NCBI RefSeq assembly: GCF_030125375.1
Contig: NZ_JASJUU010000001.1
Coordinates: 372,001-436,000 of the forward strand
Direction of reading: 5' to 3'
Length of the DNA stretch: 64,000 nucleotides
From: Pseudoalteromonas umbrosa
Lineage (GTDB): Bacteria; Pseudomonadota; Gammaproteobacteria; Enterobacterales; Alteromonadaceae
Under the pieces are notes generated by a model, which ran no database searches, was not told the origin of the DNA, and saw only the letters and a list, made by a program, of their open reading frames with translations. Of this stretch, positions 1 through 9,187 are shown one piece after another. Each line of letters begins with the position of its first letter. Position 1 is the first letter of the stretch. The translations under genes and the position numbers were made by a program.

Positions 1-1179
1 AGTGCATTAAAGCGCTCTAAAACGGGGGCGATATTGCTGGTATTGCAAATCGCGATCACGCTTGCACTGGTCAGTAATGCGATGTCGATTGTGTTCGATA
101 GATTGGACAAGATGACTCAGCAAACGGGTTATGATGAGCAAAGTATTATTTCATACCTTGTTGTGACGTATGATAAACGCATTGATAAGGCAAAGCAGTT
201 TGATGAAGATATTCAAAAATTAAAAGAATTACCGGGTGTGATAGAGGCGTTGGCGGTGAGTTCGGTGCCTTTGACTCGAAGCGGTGGGAGTTGGATGCTC
301 AGCACAGATCCTGATGACCTTAAAGGTAAGTCTGTAGATTCGGGGTACCTATATGGAAACCATACCTTGGTTGGTGCTCTGGGACTTAAGGTAACTGAGG
401 GGCGTGACTTTACCGAAAACGATGTTGTGTATGATAGAAAAAAAGAGTATCCAACTGTTGCTATTGTAAGTAGAGCTGTGGCCAATGCGTTATTTGGGGA
501 AGGCAAGGGTTTAAACGAAACCATATATAGTGGCAACAATGCGGCTAAGGTTATCGGTATTATTGATACCATAAAAAGTCAGTGGCCTAAATCTAATATT
601 GCCGACAATTTGGTGCTCTTACCATTGCAAGACAGCACGGCATATCAGAAGTTTGTTGTTAAGACAACAGAGCACCAACGTGCAGAAGTCATGAACAAGA
701 TTGAACCTCTGCTATTGGAATTAAGTCGTGGACGCGTTGTCATGGATGTTAAAGCACTGGATAAATCAAAAGCCGATACCTATGCCAGTGATAGGTTGAT
801 GATCAAGATGCTTATCTCGATAGTGGTCTTTTTAGGGATCATAACGGCACTCGGTATTTTTGGCCTAACACATTTTAATATTAGTAAGCGCACCAAACAG
901 ATAGGCACAAGGCGTGCTCTAGGCGCTCGAAAATCAACCATCTTCAAGCATTTTTTATTGGAGAATATGGTGGTGACTTCGCTTGGTATGCTGATAGGTG
1001 TAATTGGGGCATTGTTACTTGGACGAAAGTTAATGGGGGTTTATGATGTGCCACCTCTCGAGAATATGTCTATTTTATTAACTGCAATTTCGATGATAGT
1101 GATGAGCTTAATTGCTGTGCTTGTACCAGCTCAGCGTGCGGCGAACATTTCGCCTAGTGTCGCGACACGCAGTATTTAG
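1..1179 (+). CDS. ABC transporter permease, MacB/FtsX type (5' end outside window)
   Basis: The reading frame is open from base 1, so the gene starts before the window and only its C-terminal part is seen. A transmembrane helix near the left edge (around bases 30-90) is followed by a long periplasmic core domain and then three hydrophobic segments in the last 130 residues, ending in the usual FtsX-type tail (PAQRAANISPSVATRSI). The segment after the first of these helices, with the GTRRALGARKSTI motif, is typical of MacB-like permeases, which couple an ATPase to export of peptides, antibiotics or lipoproteins. The substrate is unknown. A sigma-54 regulator and kinase follow directly, suggesting the transporter is their target (inference). 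Confidence 0.85.
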   Translation, partial: SALKRSKTGAILLVLQIAITLALVSNAMSIVFDRLDKMTQQTGYDEQSIISYLVVTYDKRIDKAKQFDEDIQKLKELPGVIEALAVSSVPLTRSGGSWMLSTDPDDLKGKSVDSGYLYGNHTLVGALGLKVTEGRDFTENDVVYDRKKEYPTVAIVSRAVANALFGEGKGLNETIYSGNNAAKVIGIIDTIKSQWPKSNIADNLVLLPLQDSTAYQKFVVKTTEHQRAEVMNKIEPLLLELSRGRVVMDVKALDKSKADTYASDRLMIKMLISIVVFLGIITALGIFGLTHFNISKRTKQIGTRRALGARKSTIFKHFLLENMVVTSLGMLIGVIGALLLGRKLMGVYDVPPLENMSILLTAISMIVMSLIAVLVPAQRAANISPSVATRSI

Positions 1180-1197
1180 AGTAAAGACGGAGCGATA

Positions 1198-1227
1198 TTA
1201 TGTTACACTCATTGGGGTGTAACATAA
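1198..1227 (+). terminator. hairpin after the ABC permease gene
   Basis: An 11-bp perfect inverted repeat, TTATGTTACAC and GTGTAACATAA, lies 19 nt after the permease stop and just before the response regulator. The downstream bases are A-rich with no clear T-run. It could be a weak terminator or processing site that lowers expression of the regulatory genes. Confidence 0.45.
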
Positions 1228-1240
1228 TAAAAATAAGCAC

Positions 1241-2572
1241 ATGGATAAAATACTGATCATTGATGATAATGCTGCGGTTTTGCAGTCATTGTCACTACTT
1301 TTTGAATTACATGACTATCAAGTTGCGCTTGCTTCATCTCCTTTTGAAGCAGAGCAAATTGTGCGTTACCAGCGCATTGATTTAGCCATTCAAGACATGA
1401 ACTTTTCTGCGGATACGACTTCAGGTGAAGAAGGCAAAGCGCTGTTTTATCAACTTCGCGCTATCAATCCTAATTTGCCCATTATTCTATTAACTGCGTG
1501 GACAGAGCTAGAGATGGCCATTTCCTTAGTTAAGGCAGGCGCTGCTGACTATCTTGCAAAGCCTTGGAATGACGAAAAGCTGTTGATAAGCGTTGCTAAC
1601 CTCATCGCACTTGGAAAAGCTAATCAAGATAGTCAACAGCTGCACCGTCAAGAGCAAGAGCGCTCAGACTTTAACGCAGATGCGCAACTATGCGGCTTAA
1701 TTTATAAAAGCGTTGCGATGCAGCGTGCTGTTGAAATGGCACTGCAAGTGGCCAAGTCGGATGTATCGGTGCTTATTACGGGCGCAAATGGCAGTGGTAA
1801 AGAAAAGGTAGCCGAAATAATTCAGGCAAACTCTCGACTAGTCAATCAGCCTTTTATTCGCGTAAACGCAGGGGCTTTACCTGATAGCCTGATTGAAGCT
1901 GAATTATTTGGCGCAGAAGCGGGCGCTTATACGGGAGCGAATAAGCAGCGCATAGGTCGATTTGAAGCGGCCGATGGCGGTACGTTATTCCTAGATGAGA
2001 TTGGTAACTTACCGCTCTCAGGTCAAATGAAACTGCTTCGTGTGCTGCAAACCGGCGAGTTTGAGCGACTAGGTTCGGTTGAAACACGCAAAGTAAATGT
2101 ACGTGTTATATCGGCAACCAATGCGCAATTATTGAATGATATTGCCGCTGGGCGTTTTCGTGAAGATTTATATTATCGCTTAAATGTGATTGAAATTAAT
2201 TTACCAAATTTAAAGCAAAGAACCGATGACATCATTCCCTTGGTGCAGCATTTTTTACCACAGAGGGCATTGTCATTGGGTGCAGAAAAAGCGCTTTGTG
2301 CGCACAGCTGGCCGGGTAATGTGAGAGAACTTGAAAATGCCTGTAAGCGCGCAGGCGTATTAAAGCCGCAAGGCGAGTTAGATGCCGCAGATTTTGGGCT
2401 TACTCAAGTTCAGACACAGACTACGCAGATACATAATCACGAGCCTTCAAAGCAAGAATTGCAGCAGGCAATGCATCAATGCGAAGGGGTGATAGCCAAG
2501 GTAGCGAGACAGTTTGGTATGAGTCGCCAAGCTTTATACCGGCGTTTGCAAAAGCACGGAATCGACTATTAA
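1241..2572 (+). CDS. sigma-54-dependent response regulator (NtrC family)
   Basis: 443 residues with three domains. An N-terminal receiver (about 1-120) has the acidic pair IDD, the phosphate-accepting Asp in AIQDMNF, Thr in LLTAW and Lys in AKPW. A sigma-54 AAA+ domain (about 155-375) has a Walker A variant GANGSGKE and Walker [10 protein letters not shown] Fis-type helix-turn-helix (MSRQALYRRLQKHG) ends the protein. The sigma-54 contact loop reads GAYTGA instead of GAFTGA, a conservative aromatic change. Its stop overlaps the start of the kinase gene by one base, so the two are translationally coupled and form a two-component pair, probably controlling the ABC exporter upstream. Confidence 0.93.
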   Translation: MDKILIIDDNAAVLQSLSLLFELHDYQVALASSPFEAEQIVRYQRIDLAIQDMNFSADTTSGEEGKALFYQLRAINPNLPIILLTAWTELEMAISLVKAGAADYLAKPWNDEKLLISVANLIALGKANQDSQQLHRQEQERSDFNADAQLCGLIYKSVAMQRAVEMALQVAKSDVSVLITGANGSGKEKVAEIIQANSRLVNQPFIRVNAGALPDSLIEAELFGAEAGAYTGANKQRIGRFEAADGGTLFLDEIGNLPLSGQMKLLRVLQTGEFERLGSVETRKVNVRVISATNAQLLNDIAAGRFREDLYYRLNVIEINLPNLKQRTDDIIPLVQHFLPQRALSLGAEKALCAHSWPGNVRELENACKRAGVLKPQGELDAADFGLTQVQTQTTQIHNHEPSKQELQQAMHQCEGVIAKVARQFGMSRQALYRRLQKHGIDY

Positions 2573-3864
2573 TGGAAAATACCCAAAAGGCGTTAACTAA
2601 AAAAGCCTGTATCGCCATTGCTATAAGCACGCTATTGGCGAGCTTACCCGTGGCATTTTTTGTTTCTTGGTCAATGTGGTTTTTGACTGCTGTGTCTAGC
2701 TGGATACTTACCTGTGTATTGTTACGTTTATTTTTTAGCTCATTCTTGCAAGCACTCGATGCACTTCAGATTGGCCTTTTGAACTTTAAAGACGGTGACT
2801 TTTCAAATCAATTAGCTTACCAGTCAAAAGACAGCTTTGGGGACTTGTGTCACTTATATAATGAAACCGCGAAGCAATTACGAAACGAAAAACAGTGGCT
2901 CTATCAACGAGAGATGATGTTGGACAAAATGCTGCAAAGTGCACCGCAAGCGCTGCTCTTAGTGGATGAAAATGAGACAGTGGTGTTTGCTAATCCTAGC
3001 GCTCAAAAGCTAATGGCGAGCTCAATAGCATTAGAGGGGAAGTCGATTAAAAGTCTTTGTCCAGAGACCCCGAGAGAGATCATTGATGCGATAGAGCAGG
3101 GGACTGATGGGTTAGTGAGTGTGGCCCCTTCATCTGGAGAGGAGCAAATGTGGCACAGCACAGTGGGTAAGCTTTTATTAAATAATCAGCCCCATAATTT
3201 ATTTATTTTTAAGCAGCTAACAAAAGAGTTAAACCGCCAAGAAGTGGCGGTTTGGAAAAAGGTCATACGTGTTATCAGTCATGAGTTGAATAACTCTTTG
3301 GGACCAATTTCATCCATGCTGCACAGTGGTAAAATTATTGCCAATAAGCTCGATGAAGCGCGACTCAATCGTGTGTTCAGCACTATTGATGAACGCATTG
3401 AGCACTTATGTGAGTTTATTCAAGGCTATGGCACATTTGCTAAGTTGCCTGCGCCACAGATAAATCCTGTTGTACTGGCCCCTTTATTGGAAGCACTGCA
3501 AATGCAGTGGCCCTGTACGGTGTCGTTTGATGTTGAGCTGATTGCAGCAGATAAAGGGCAACTAGAGCAGCTACTGATTAACTTATTAAAAAATGCCCAT
3601 GAGTCTGGGAGTGATATTGACGCGATAGCACTGAGTGTCAATTCAGCCCAAGAAGGCATTAAAATTACCATATCAGATAGAGGCCCAGGCATGAGTGAAG
3701 CTGTGTTGACCAATGCACTGCTGCCGTTTTATTCAACCAAGTCCAGTGGAACGGGGCTGGGATTGGCGTTATGCAGAGAAATTACCGATGCGCATAACGG
3801 CCAGATCTTTATCCGCAATAGAGCAAAAGGCGGACTCAAAGTTGAGGTTGTTTTTCCCTATTAA
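2572..3864 (+). CDS. membrane sensor histidine kinase
   Basis: 430 residues from the ATG that overlaps the regulator stop (TAATG). Two hydrophobic segments lie within about residues 8-60 with almost no periplasmic loop. A HAMP-like linker and a PAS-like domain (about 130-210) follow. The H-box is VISHELNNSLGP, and the ATPase has an N-box (LLINLLKNAHES), G1 (ISDRGPGMSE) and G2 (GTGLGLALC). With so little periplasmic sequence it probably senses a membrane or cytoplasmic signal. It is the partner of the preceding NtrC-like regulator. Longer in-frame starts exist inside the regulator gene but are not needed. Confidence 0.9.
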   Translation: MENTQKALTKKACIAIAISTLLASLPVAFFVSWSMWFLTAVSSWILTCVLLRLFFSSFLQALDALQIGLLNFKDGDFSNQLAYQSKDSFGDLCHLYNETAKQLRNEKQWLYQREMMLDKMLQSAPQALLLVDENETVVFANPSAQKLMASSIALEGKSIKSLCPETPREIIDAIEQGTDGLVSVAPSSGEEQMWHSTVGKLLLNNQPHNLFIFKQLTKELNRQEVAVWKKVIRVISHELNNSLGPISSMLHSGKIIANKLDEARLNRVFSTIDERIEHLCEFIQGYGTFAKLPAPQINPVVLAPLLEALQMQWPCTVSFDVELIAADKGQLEQLLINLLKNAHESGSDIDAIALSVNSAQEGIKITISDRGPGMSEAVLTNALLPFYSTKSSGTGLGLALCREITDAHNGQIFIRNRAKGGLKVEVVFPY

Positions 3865-4184
3865 GATTGTGTACTTTTCTCAAGATTAGTTGCATCTAAT
3901 GTTTCACATCCTCTACTTTGCTCAAGCCAAGAGAGTGTGTTTTGAGTCATAACAACTGTACCAGAAACCACAAGACTCGCAGCGGAGACGATGCCAGCAC
4001 CGGCCATCACCATGGCACACGCTCTACCTGAGCAATTACCAAGCGAAGCCATTTGTTCTGTGCTTAAAACATGTTTGCGTTTAGTAATATGGCATTGCTC
4101 ATCATAATATTGCACCTCCTTTGATACGAATATACAGCCTGACAATAAACTCAACATCAGAATGGGCAGTAGCAATTTATACAT
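3861..4184 (-). CDS. small predicted lipoprotein
   Basis: 107 residues with a signal sequence ending in a lipobox (LLSGC), so the mature protein should be lipid-anchored at Cys17. The mature part has four more Cys residues and a hydrophobic, alanine/glycine-rich stretch (about 55-80) that could lie against or cross a membrane. An AAGGA ribosome site precedes the ATG. Its 3' end overlaps the kinase gene by 4 nt on the opposite strand. I do not recognise the family. Confidence 0.7.
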   Translation of the reverse strand: MYKLLLPILMLSLLSGCIFVSKEVQYYDEQCHITKRKHVLSTEQMASLGNCSGRACAMVMAGAGIVSAASLVVSGTVVMTQNTLSWLEQSRGCETLDATNLEKSTQS

Positions 4185-4362
4185 GGTGTTTTCCTTAATT
4201 TTTTTGTCAAGATATCTGTATTAGCTGACATTTAAAAGTTAAATATTGTAATGAAACGTAGGAGCATGGAATATGGCTAGTTAGTGTAAAAATATAGTGT
4301 ACAGAGATAGTGGTTACTATCTTTGCACACGATAAGAAGGTAGTTTTTTTACTTATAACGTA

Positions 4363-5007
4363 TTAACGTGGAGGGTCGATATGCGCTGCGGTACTGGCAT
4401 TAATTCTAAACCAGCCTGCAATTGAGTATCTGGATTTATTGGCTGCCAATACTTCATGAGGGAATTCGTCACTTAAAAAAGTTACTAGTGTGCCTTGCTT
4501 TGGCAAAACACGGCACAGTTCTTTGTCATGATTTTCAGCTTGATAAATGACTAGCTCGCCACCGTCTTCAGTGCGCCAGTCTTCATTAAGATAAAAGACC
4601 GTTGTGAGAACTCGGTTAGCTTTGCCTTTAAATGCATCGAGATGCTTTTTATAAAAGGCACCTTGCTGGTAGTGAGCAAAGTGACTTTCATAGCTGAATA
4701 GGCCCATGAATAAACGGCGGTTTAAGTAGCTTTTTAATTCATCCATCGCATCAAGGTAGCCGGTCTCTTGAGTATTGCCTCTATCAAGCCAACGAATTTT
4801 ATCTCGTCTGATCTGGGCATTTTTTTCGTGGTCACTTTGACGGCCAATCCCTGCAGTTTGAAAAGTATCTTTCTCTAAACTTGCAATGCGTTCGTTGAGC
4901 GTTTGAATAATTTTTGGGTCAACGGCATTTTCGATGATGCTTAAGCCGCTTGAGCGCAAATCATCAGCTATTTGCGCATATATGTTTTCAATATCAAAGT
5001 CAGACAA
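4363..5007 (-). CDS. 2OG-Fe(II) oxygenase, prolyl-hydroxylase-like
   Basis: 214 residues. The C-terminal half has the double-stranded beta-helix pattern of 2-oxoglutarate/iron oxygenases: the HLDAF iron ligands, a distal His in DEFPHEVL, and RYSIAGWF for 2-oxoglutarate binding. The closest general match is the SM-20/PHD-like group that hydroxylates proline or other protein side chains; the target is unknown. The start is TTG at 5007, preceded by a strong GGAGG six bases upstream; no ATG fits as well. Confidence 0.85.
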   Translation of the reverse strand: MSDFDIENIYAQIADDLRSSGLSIIENAVDPKIIQTLNERIASLEKDTFQTAGIGRQSDHEKNAQIRRDKIRWLDRGNTQETGYLDAMDELKSYLNRRLFMGLFSYESHFAHYQQGAFYKKHLDAFKGKANRVLTTVFYLNEDWRTEDGGELVIYQAENHDKELCRVLPKQGTLVTFLSDEFPHEVLAANKSRYSIAGWFRINASTAAHIDPPR

Positions 5008-5081
5008 TTCACACCTCCAGTTAATGAGGTGGCTTTTTACCTAATCAAGTTCAAAAAGGCAAGCGTATCTTACCATAAGGC

Positions 5082-5783
5082 TTATAAACCTTGATTTTGC
5101 GCACAGGCATTAACAAATGCAGCAATAAGAGGAGAGCGTTTATCACTCAATGCTGCACGTTCCGGTTGGAAAAGTGTGGCAATAAAAAATGGGTGTATTG
5201 TTAATTCTACAGCACGAATTTCAGTTGTATCGTCGTCTGCTGATGCAACTAAAGGACCTTGAAGTAGGGCTTCACGAAAAGCTGTATTTAAACCGTAGCG
5301 ACAGCGATACCCTTCATGAATACTTGGTGTGCCATAAATACTTGCCAATTGACTGTGCTCAAATAGATTGATTTGCTCAGTTGTTTCGACTAATGCGCAG
5401 CTCAGTGGCGAGATGACTTGCCTGCTCGCATCTGGCTCCGACTCACCATGTGCAGCATCCGACCAACCGATGACATTTCTTGCGTATTCGACAACCACGT
5501 GTTGAAAACCTCCGCATGTACCAAGGAATGGCAGTAAGTTTTCTCTTGCATAACGTATAGCCATCAGTGCGCCATCTGGATCGGCATATGGAGTTTTAGG
5601 AACGCACCAAATGCCATCAAATTGCGATAGTTCTGTGTCTTTAACCTGATTAGTACCAAGCCAAGTGGCTGTTACTTTGAGCTTGAGGTCTTCAGCGGCG
5701 ATATCTAAAGAGAGTGGGATACCTTGATGAGCAGGTACAGAAGGGTCAAAATCTCCAATTAACACGATGGATAGTTCTTTCAT
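5082..5783 (-). CDS. CTP-synthase C-terminal-like amidotransferase homologue
   Basis: 233 residues related to the glutaminase half of CTP synthase but without the synthetase half. The nucleophile elbow is present as LGTCGGFQH. The usual HPE catalytic motif near the C-terminus reads FQPER, so the catalytic His seems replaced by Gln. I recall this change as typical of the 'CTP synthase C-terminal region-related (seleno)protein' family, some of which carry selenocysteine at the nucleophile. Here the codon is an ordinary Cys codon. Glutaminase activity is therefore doubtful and the function unknown. An AAGGA ribosome site precedes the ATG. Confidence 0.8.
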   Translation of the reverse strand: MKELSIVLIGDFDPSVPAHQGIPLSLDIAAEDLKLKVTATWLGTNQVKDTELSQFDGIWCVPKTPYADPDGALMAIRYARENLLPFLGTCGGFQHVVVEYARNVIGWSDAAHGESEPDASRQVISPLSCALVETTEQINLFEHSQLASIYGTPSIHEGYRCRYGLNTAFREALLQGPLVASADDDTTEIRAVELTIHPFFIATLFQPERAALSDKRSPLIAAFVNACAQNQGL

Positions 5784-5916
5784 CTCTTTTCCTTAAGCTT
5801 GGGCTTATTTTTGGTATTTTTATTTTTGTGTATAGGCAAAATCATCCAGTTTTGCCTACTGATATTTTGGGTAATACAGTTTATTAGTTGTAAAGTTGTT
5901 AGATATGTAGTCAGTA

Positions 5917-6393
5917 TTATGATCTTAATAAACGCTGCACTATGCGCTCGCTGGCAGTTTCGACCAAATCTAGAACCAACTCGAATCCATCACCTTGGCC
6001 ATAGTAAGGGTCGGGCACTTCTTGTTGTTCGGCGTCTGCATACTCTAAAAATAAATGGAGCTTGTTTGCATGTTCAGAGGGGCAAACGGCTTTTAAATCT
6101 GATAAGTTTTGTTTATCGGCACACAAGATAAGATCGAATGCTGCAAAGTCGTCTTGCGTGATTTGTCTTGAGCGAATATTGGCAAAACAGTAACCACGCT
6201 TTTCACCAGCTTGCACACTGCGTCTATCTGGCGTATTACCTTGGTGATAATTAATGGTACCAGCAGAGTCAATTTCAAGGTTGAGGCTATGTTCATCTGC
6301 TTTGGTTTTTAAAACGGCTTCCATTGTTGGAGAGCGGCAAATATTTCCCATACAAATAACTAGGATATTTTGAACTTTACTATGCGTGGTCAT
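5917..6393 (-). CDS. low-molecular-weight protein-tyrosine phosphatase
   Basis: 158 residues, the usual length. The P-loop C-x5-R is at the N-terminus (ICMGNICRSP) and the general-acid Asp loop is VPDPYYG near residue 130. These enzymes are cytoplasmic and remove phosphate from tyrosine. In bacteria they often partner exopolysaccharide kinases, but no such kinase or capsule gene is nearby, so this is more likely a housekeeping copy. Confidence 0.92.
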   Translation of the reverse strand: MTTHSKVQNILVICMGNICRSPTMEAVLKTKADEHSLNLEIDSAGTINYHQGNTPDRRSVQAGEKRGYCFANIRSRQITQDDFAAFDLILCADKQNLSDLKAVCPSEHANKLHLFLEYADAEQQEVPDPYYGQGDGFELVLDLVETASERIVQRLLRS

Positions 6394-6659
6394 GGTATTC
6401 GCCTATCAATATTGAGCTATCACTTTAAATAGACTAATAAACTAACATTCTCAACTGAGCAATAAAAGCGTGTGTGAGATAAATTCATTATGATACTAAA
6501 TATTTAATATAATTATGTATTTGTATTAAATTCTTGCGTGTTGATGGTTGGTTTTTATGTTTTTACCCTTGCGTAAAACTAAATCTGGCACACTTAATTT
6601 ATTTGTCTTAAAAAAGTCATACATAATAATAGGCTGTTTATGAATAGAGAAAAGCTTGG

Positions 6660-7523
6660 ATGATTTACTGCGTTGTAGATGAAAACGGGTCTGCCATGGA
6701 ACGCGGAGCTGGCATGGTGCCTTGGTGGAGTTTTACTAAAAGTGTCATTGCCACATTAGTGATGCGTTTAACTGCGACTGGGCAAATAAGGTTGGATGAT
6801 TTTTATCCTGATAAGCCTTTCACATATAAGCAATTATTGAATCATAGTTCTGGCTTGGGAGATTACTCTTTTTTGCCTGAGTATCATCGTGCAGTTGCTA
6901 ATAATGATAAGCCTTGGCCGATAGATCTGCTGTTAGAAAAAGTTGATGTGGATGCACTACGGTATTCGCCTGGAGAGAGTTGGTGTTATTCGAATATTGG
7001 GTATTTATTGTTACGTCAGCAATTAGAGCGACTTTATGATACTGAGTTTGCAATATTAATTAATGATGTTTTAGTTAAAGAGTTGGGTTTAAGTAGTGCG
7101 CACGTCGTAAAAGATAAGCAGGCTTTTGAGTTGCTTGAAGGGAGTGTTGATGGTTACGACCCGAGCTGGTGCTACCATGGTTTGATAGCCGGTACGGTGA
7201 AAGATGCGGCATTGTTTTTACATTACTTAATCAATGGAGACATTTTGAGTAATGAAGCGCTAACGCAAATGCAGTCTATGCTGCCATTGAATGTCGATGT
7301 GGGCGAGCGTCCTTGGACTCATCCGGCAATTGGGTTGGGGCTAATGTGCAATGATGATAATAGTCTCCATACTGTGGGGCATACAGGAATGGGGCCGGGG
7401 AGTGTCATTGCTGTGCATCACTTTAAACAGCAGAGTCCTAAAACCATAGCCGTATTTACACAAGGGCAAGATCAAGCAGAGGTTGAAAATAAAGCTGTGC
7501 AGCTTGCTATAAATGGGCTTTAA
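6660..7523 (+). CDS. serine hydrolase of the beta-lactamase/class C family
   Basis: 287 residues with the S-x-x-K nucleophile motif (SFTK, Ser24/Lys27), the Y-x-N motif (YSNIGY) and a late H-T-G motif (GHTGMGPG). No signal peptide is visible and the Ser lies only 24 residues from the start. The protein thus begins at the first core beta strand and is shorter than secreted members. It is probably a cytoplasmic esterase or peptidase-like enzyme rather than a resistance beta-lactamase. A 7-codon ORF at 6640 precedes it in another frame. Confidence 0.8.
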   Translation: MIYCVVDENGSAMERGAGMVPWWSFTKSVIATLVMRLTATGQIRLDDFYPDKPFTYKQLLNHSSGLGDYSFLPEYHRAVANNDKPWPIDLLLEKVDVDALRYSPGESWCYSNIGYLLLRQQLERLYDTEFAILINDVLVKELGLSSAHVVKDKQAFELLEGSVDGYDPSWCYHGLIAGTVKDAALFLHYLINGDILSNEALTQMQSMLPLNVDVGERPWTHPAIGLGLMCNDDNSLHTVGHTGMGPGSVIAVHHFKQQSPKTIAVFTQGQDQAEVENKAVQLAINGL

Positions 7524-7541
7524 GTGAGTCACTCAAGTAAT

Positions 7542-7575
7542 ATGTGCCGCAGTAAACTAGTGCGACACATGGTTT
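7542..7575. terminator. hairpin between two convergent genes
   Basis: ATGTGCCGCA and TGCGACACAT form a 10-bp stem with one mismatch around a 9-nt loop, followed by GGTTTTTATT. It sits between the serine hydrolase (+) and the CMD-like gene (-) and can end transcription of the former. Confidence 0.55.
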
Positions 7576-8316
7576 TTATTCTGCATATGGGTTTTGCTTT
7601 TGTGACTCGGTATGTTGTTTAATCGCAAGAGCTAGATTGTAAGCACTTGGCATGCCGGAGTAATATTGGCTGATAGTCGCGATATCATAGAGCGTATTCA
7701 CGGTTAAACCAACGTGCAATGATGTACCAACATGAAAACTCAATTGTGGCTGGGCATTGCCAAGTGCAGTGAGACAGCTGACTGTCACTAACTGCTTTTC
7801 TCTAATTGTAAGTGCTTGGTGGGAAAAAGCATCACCAAATAAAGGGTATGTTGTGGCGACTAGCTGAGGTGCAGCATCTCCAAACGCGGCGTTTATGACT
7901 TGATATCCTTTTGGATCAAGCTTTTCATAATATTTTTTCCCCACCGCATGGCGTATATTTAATGTATCTTTTGGCAATTTTATCTGCGCCTTTTGTATTT
8001 TCTCCGGTAAACCCTCTTTGATCGCCTCTATTTTTGGAAACCCCACATAACTGGTTAGCTGGGCAAGCAATGAAATTATTTGTTGAGGGGTCAATGTTTT
8101 GGTATTTATTGCCTCTTGAATTGTTGTCACAGTGAGTTGCTTTTGATTAGCGCCGATTAATAATGCGATAGAGGCAAGAGACTGCTCTTTTTTTGACAAT
8201 TGCGTATGTTTAAAGACATCTCGATATGCGCGTTGGCTGATATTATTCATGTTTTGTGCTTGTGCACTGGTTGTCATGAATAGGAAAAAAAGCGTCATTA
8301 ACAGTGGTTTTGTCAT
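7576..8316 (-). CDS. exported carboxymuconolactone decarboxylase-family protein
   Basis: 246 residues with a signal peptide (cleavage near SAQAQ, about residue 20). Two AhpD/CMD-like helical repeats follow: about 45-100 (SLASIALLIGAN...), and about 165-225 (REKQLVTVSCLTALGNAQPQ, then HVGTSLHVGLT). The Cys-x-x-Cys of peroxidase-type members is absent, so peroxidase activity is unlikely. It lies 12 nt downstream of the SDR gene on the same strand and is probably co-transcribed with it, under the neighbouring LysR regulator. Confidence 0.8.
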   Translation of the reverse strand: MTKPLLMTLFFLFMTTSAQAQNMNNISQRAYRDVFKHTQLSKKEQSLASIALLIGANQKQLTVTTIQEAINTKTLTPQQIISLLAQLTSYVGFPKIEAIKEGLPEKIQKAQIKLPKDTLNIRHAVGKKYYEKLDPKGYQVINAAFGDAAPQLVATTYPLFGDAFSHQALTIREKQLVTVSCLTALGNAQPQLSFHVGTSLHVGLTVNTLYDIATISQYYSGMPSAYNLALAIKQHTESQKQNPYAE

Positions 8317-8328
8317 TTGAATATTCCT

Positions 8329-9102
8329 TTAACGTTGACCTGCAATGGCATAACCGCCATCGACAGTAATGGATTGACCCGTGATGTTTACAGCTGCATC
8401 GCTCAGTAAAAATGCGACAGTATTAGCAACGTCCAGACAGGAACCTAAGCAACCTCTGGGGTGCTGGTTTGCAAACTTCTGAAGTACTGTCTCGTCATGA
8501 TTAAATGCTTTTCGTGTCATTTGAGTATCAATACCCCCAGGGTTGATATTATTGATCCGTATCCCGTATTGACTTAACTCAAGAGCCGCTGGGCGAATAA
8601 AAGCGTCTAGCGCGCCTTTACTCGCTGAGTAGCAGGTTGACCCGATCAGCCCACCATTTGCAAGCCAAGAAGAGGTATTGACGATAACGCCACCATTTTG
8701 CTGCTCTTTAAAGTAGCGAGCTTGAGCTTGTACAGCGAGCCATATAGATTTGGTATTTGTGGTTAAAGTGCGGTCAAAGTCGGCTTCTGATTGCTCTAGT
8801 AACGGAGCGAAATTCCCGATAGTACCTACATTATTAAAAGCACCGTCAAACCGGCCATATTTTGCAACCGTTTGCTCGATTGCTTGGTGGTGTACATTGT
8901 GCTGATTAATATCGGCGACGAGATAACTTGCGTCATCCGCATAGGGTTTGATCATCTCTAACGTTTGCAATAGCTCATTTTCACGTCTTGCCAAAATAGT
9001 CACTTTGGCACCCAGTTTGGCAAGCAAAACCGCCGTTGCTTGTCCAATGCCTGCGCTTGCGCCAGTAACTAAAAATGCATGTTCTTTAATTCCTTCTAGC
9101 AT
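8329..9102 (-). CDS. short-chain dehydrogenase/reductase
   Basis: 257 residues, the normal size for classical SDRs. The nucleotide site is TGASAGIG near the N-terminus, followed by NNVG, a catalytic Ser in NTSSW and YSASKGA (Tyr-x3-Lys). The C-terminus ends in the common TGQSITVDGGYAI. It should be an NAD(P)-dependent oxidoreductase; the substrate is unknown. It forms an operon with the CMD-family gene and is divergent from a LysR regulator, the usual local control arrangement. Confidence 0.93.
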   Translation of the reverse strand: MLEGIKEHAFLVTGASAGIGQATAVLLAKLGAKVTILARRENELLQTLEMIKPYADDASYLVADINQHNVHHQAIEQTVAKYGRFDGAFNNVGTIGNFAPLLEQSEADFDRTLTTNTKSIWLAVQAQARYFKEQQNGGVIVNTSSWLANGGLIGSTCYSASKGALDAFIRPAALELSQYGIRINNINPGGIDTQMTRKAFNHDETVLQKFANQHPRGCLGSCLDVANTVAFLLSDAAVNITGQSITVDGGYAIAGQR

Positions 9103-9187
9103 ATTTTTACCTATTTGTTTGAAGTTGTATGCACTTTACAATAGATTGGTGTGAGGATAATCACCGTGTGATAAGGAAGTGAATTGC

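Noticed and set aside
6640..6663. Seven-codon leader ORF before the serine hydrolase
   Set aside because: Too short to support, no run of regulatory codons, no attenuator hairpin seen.
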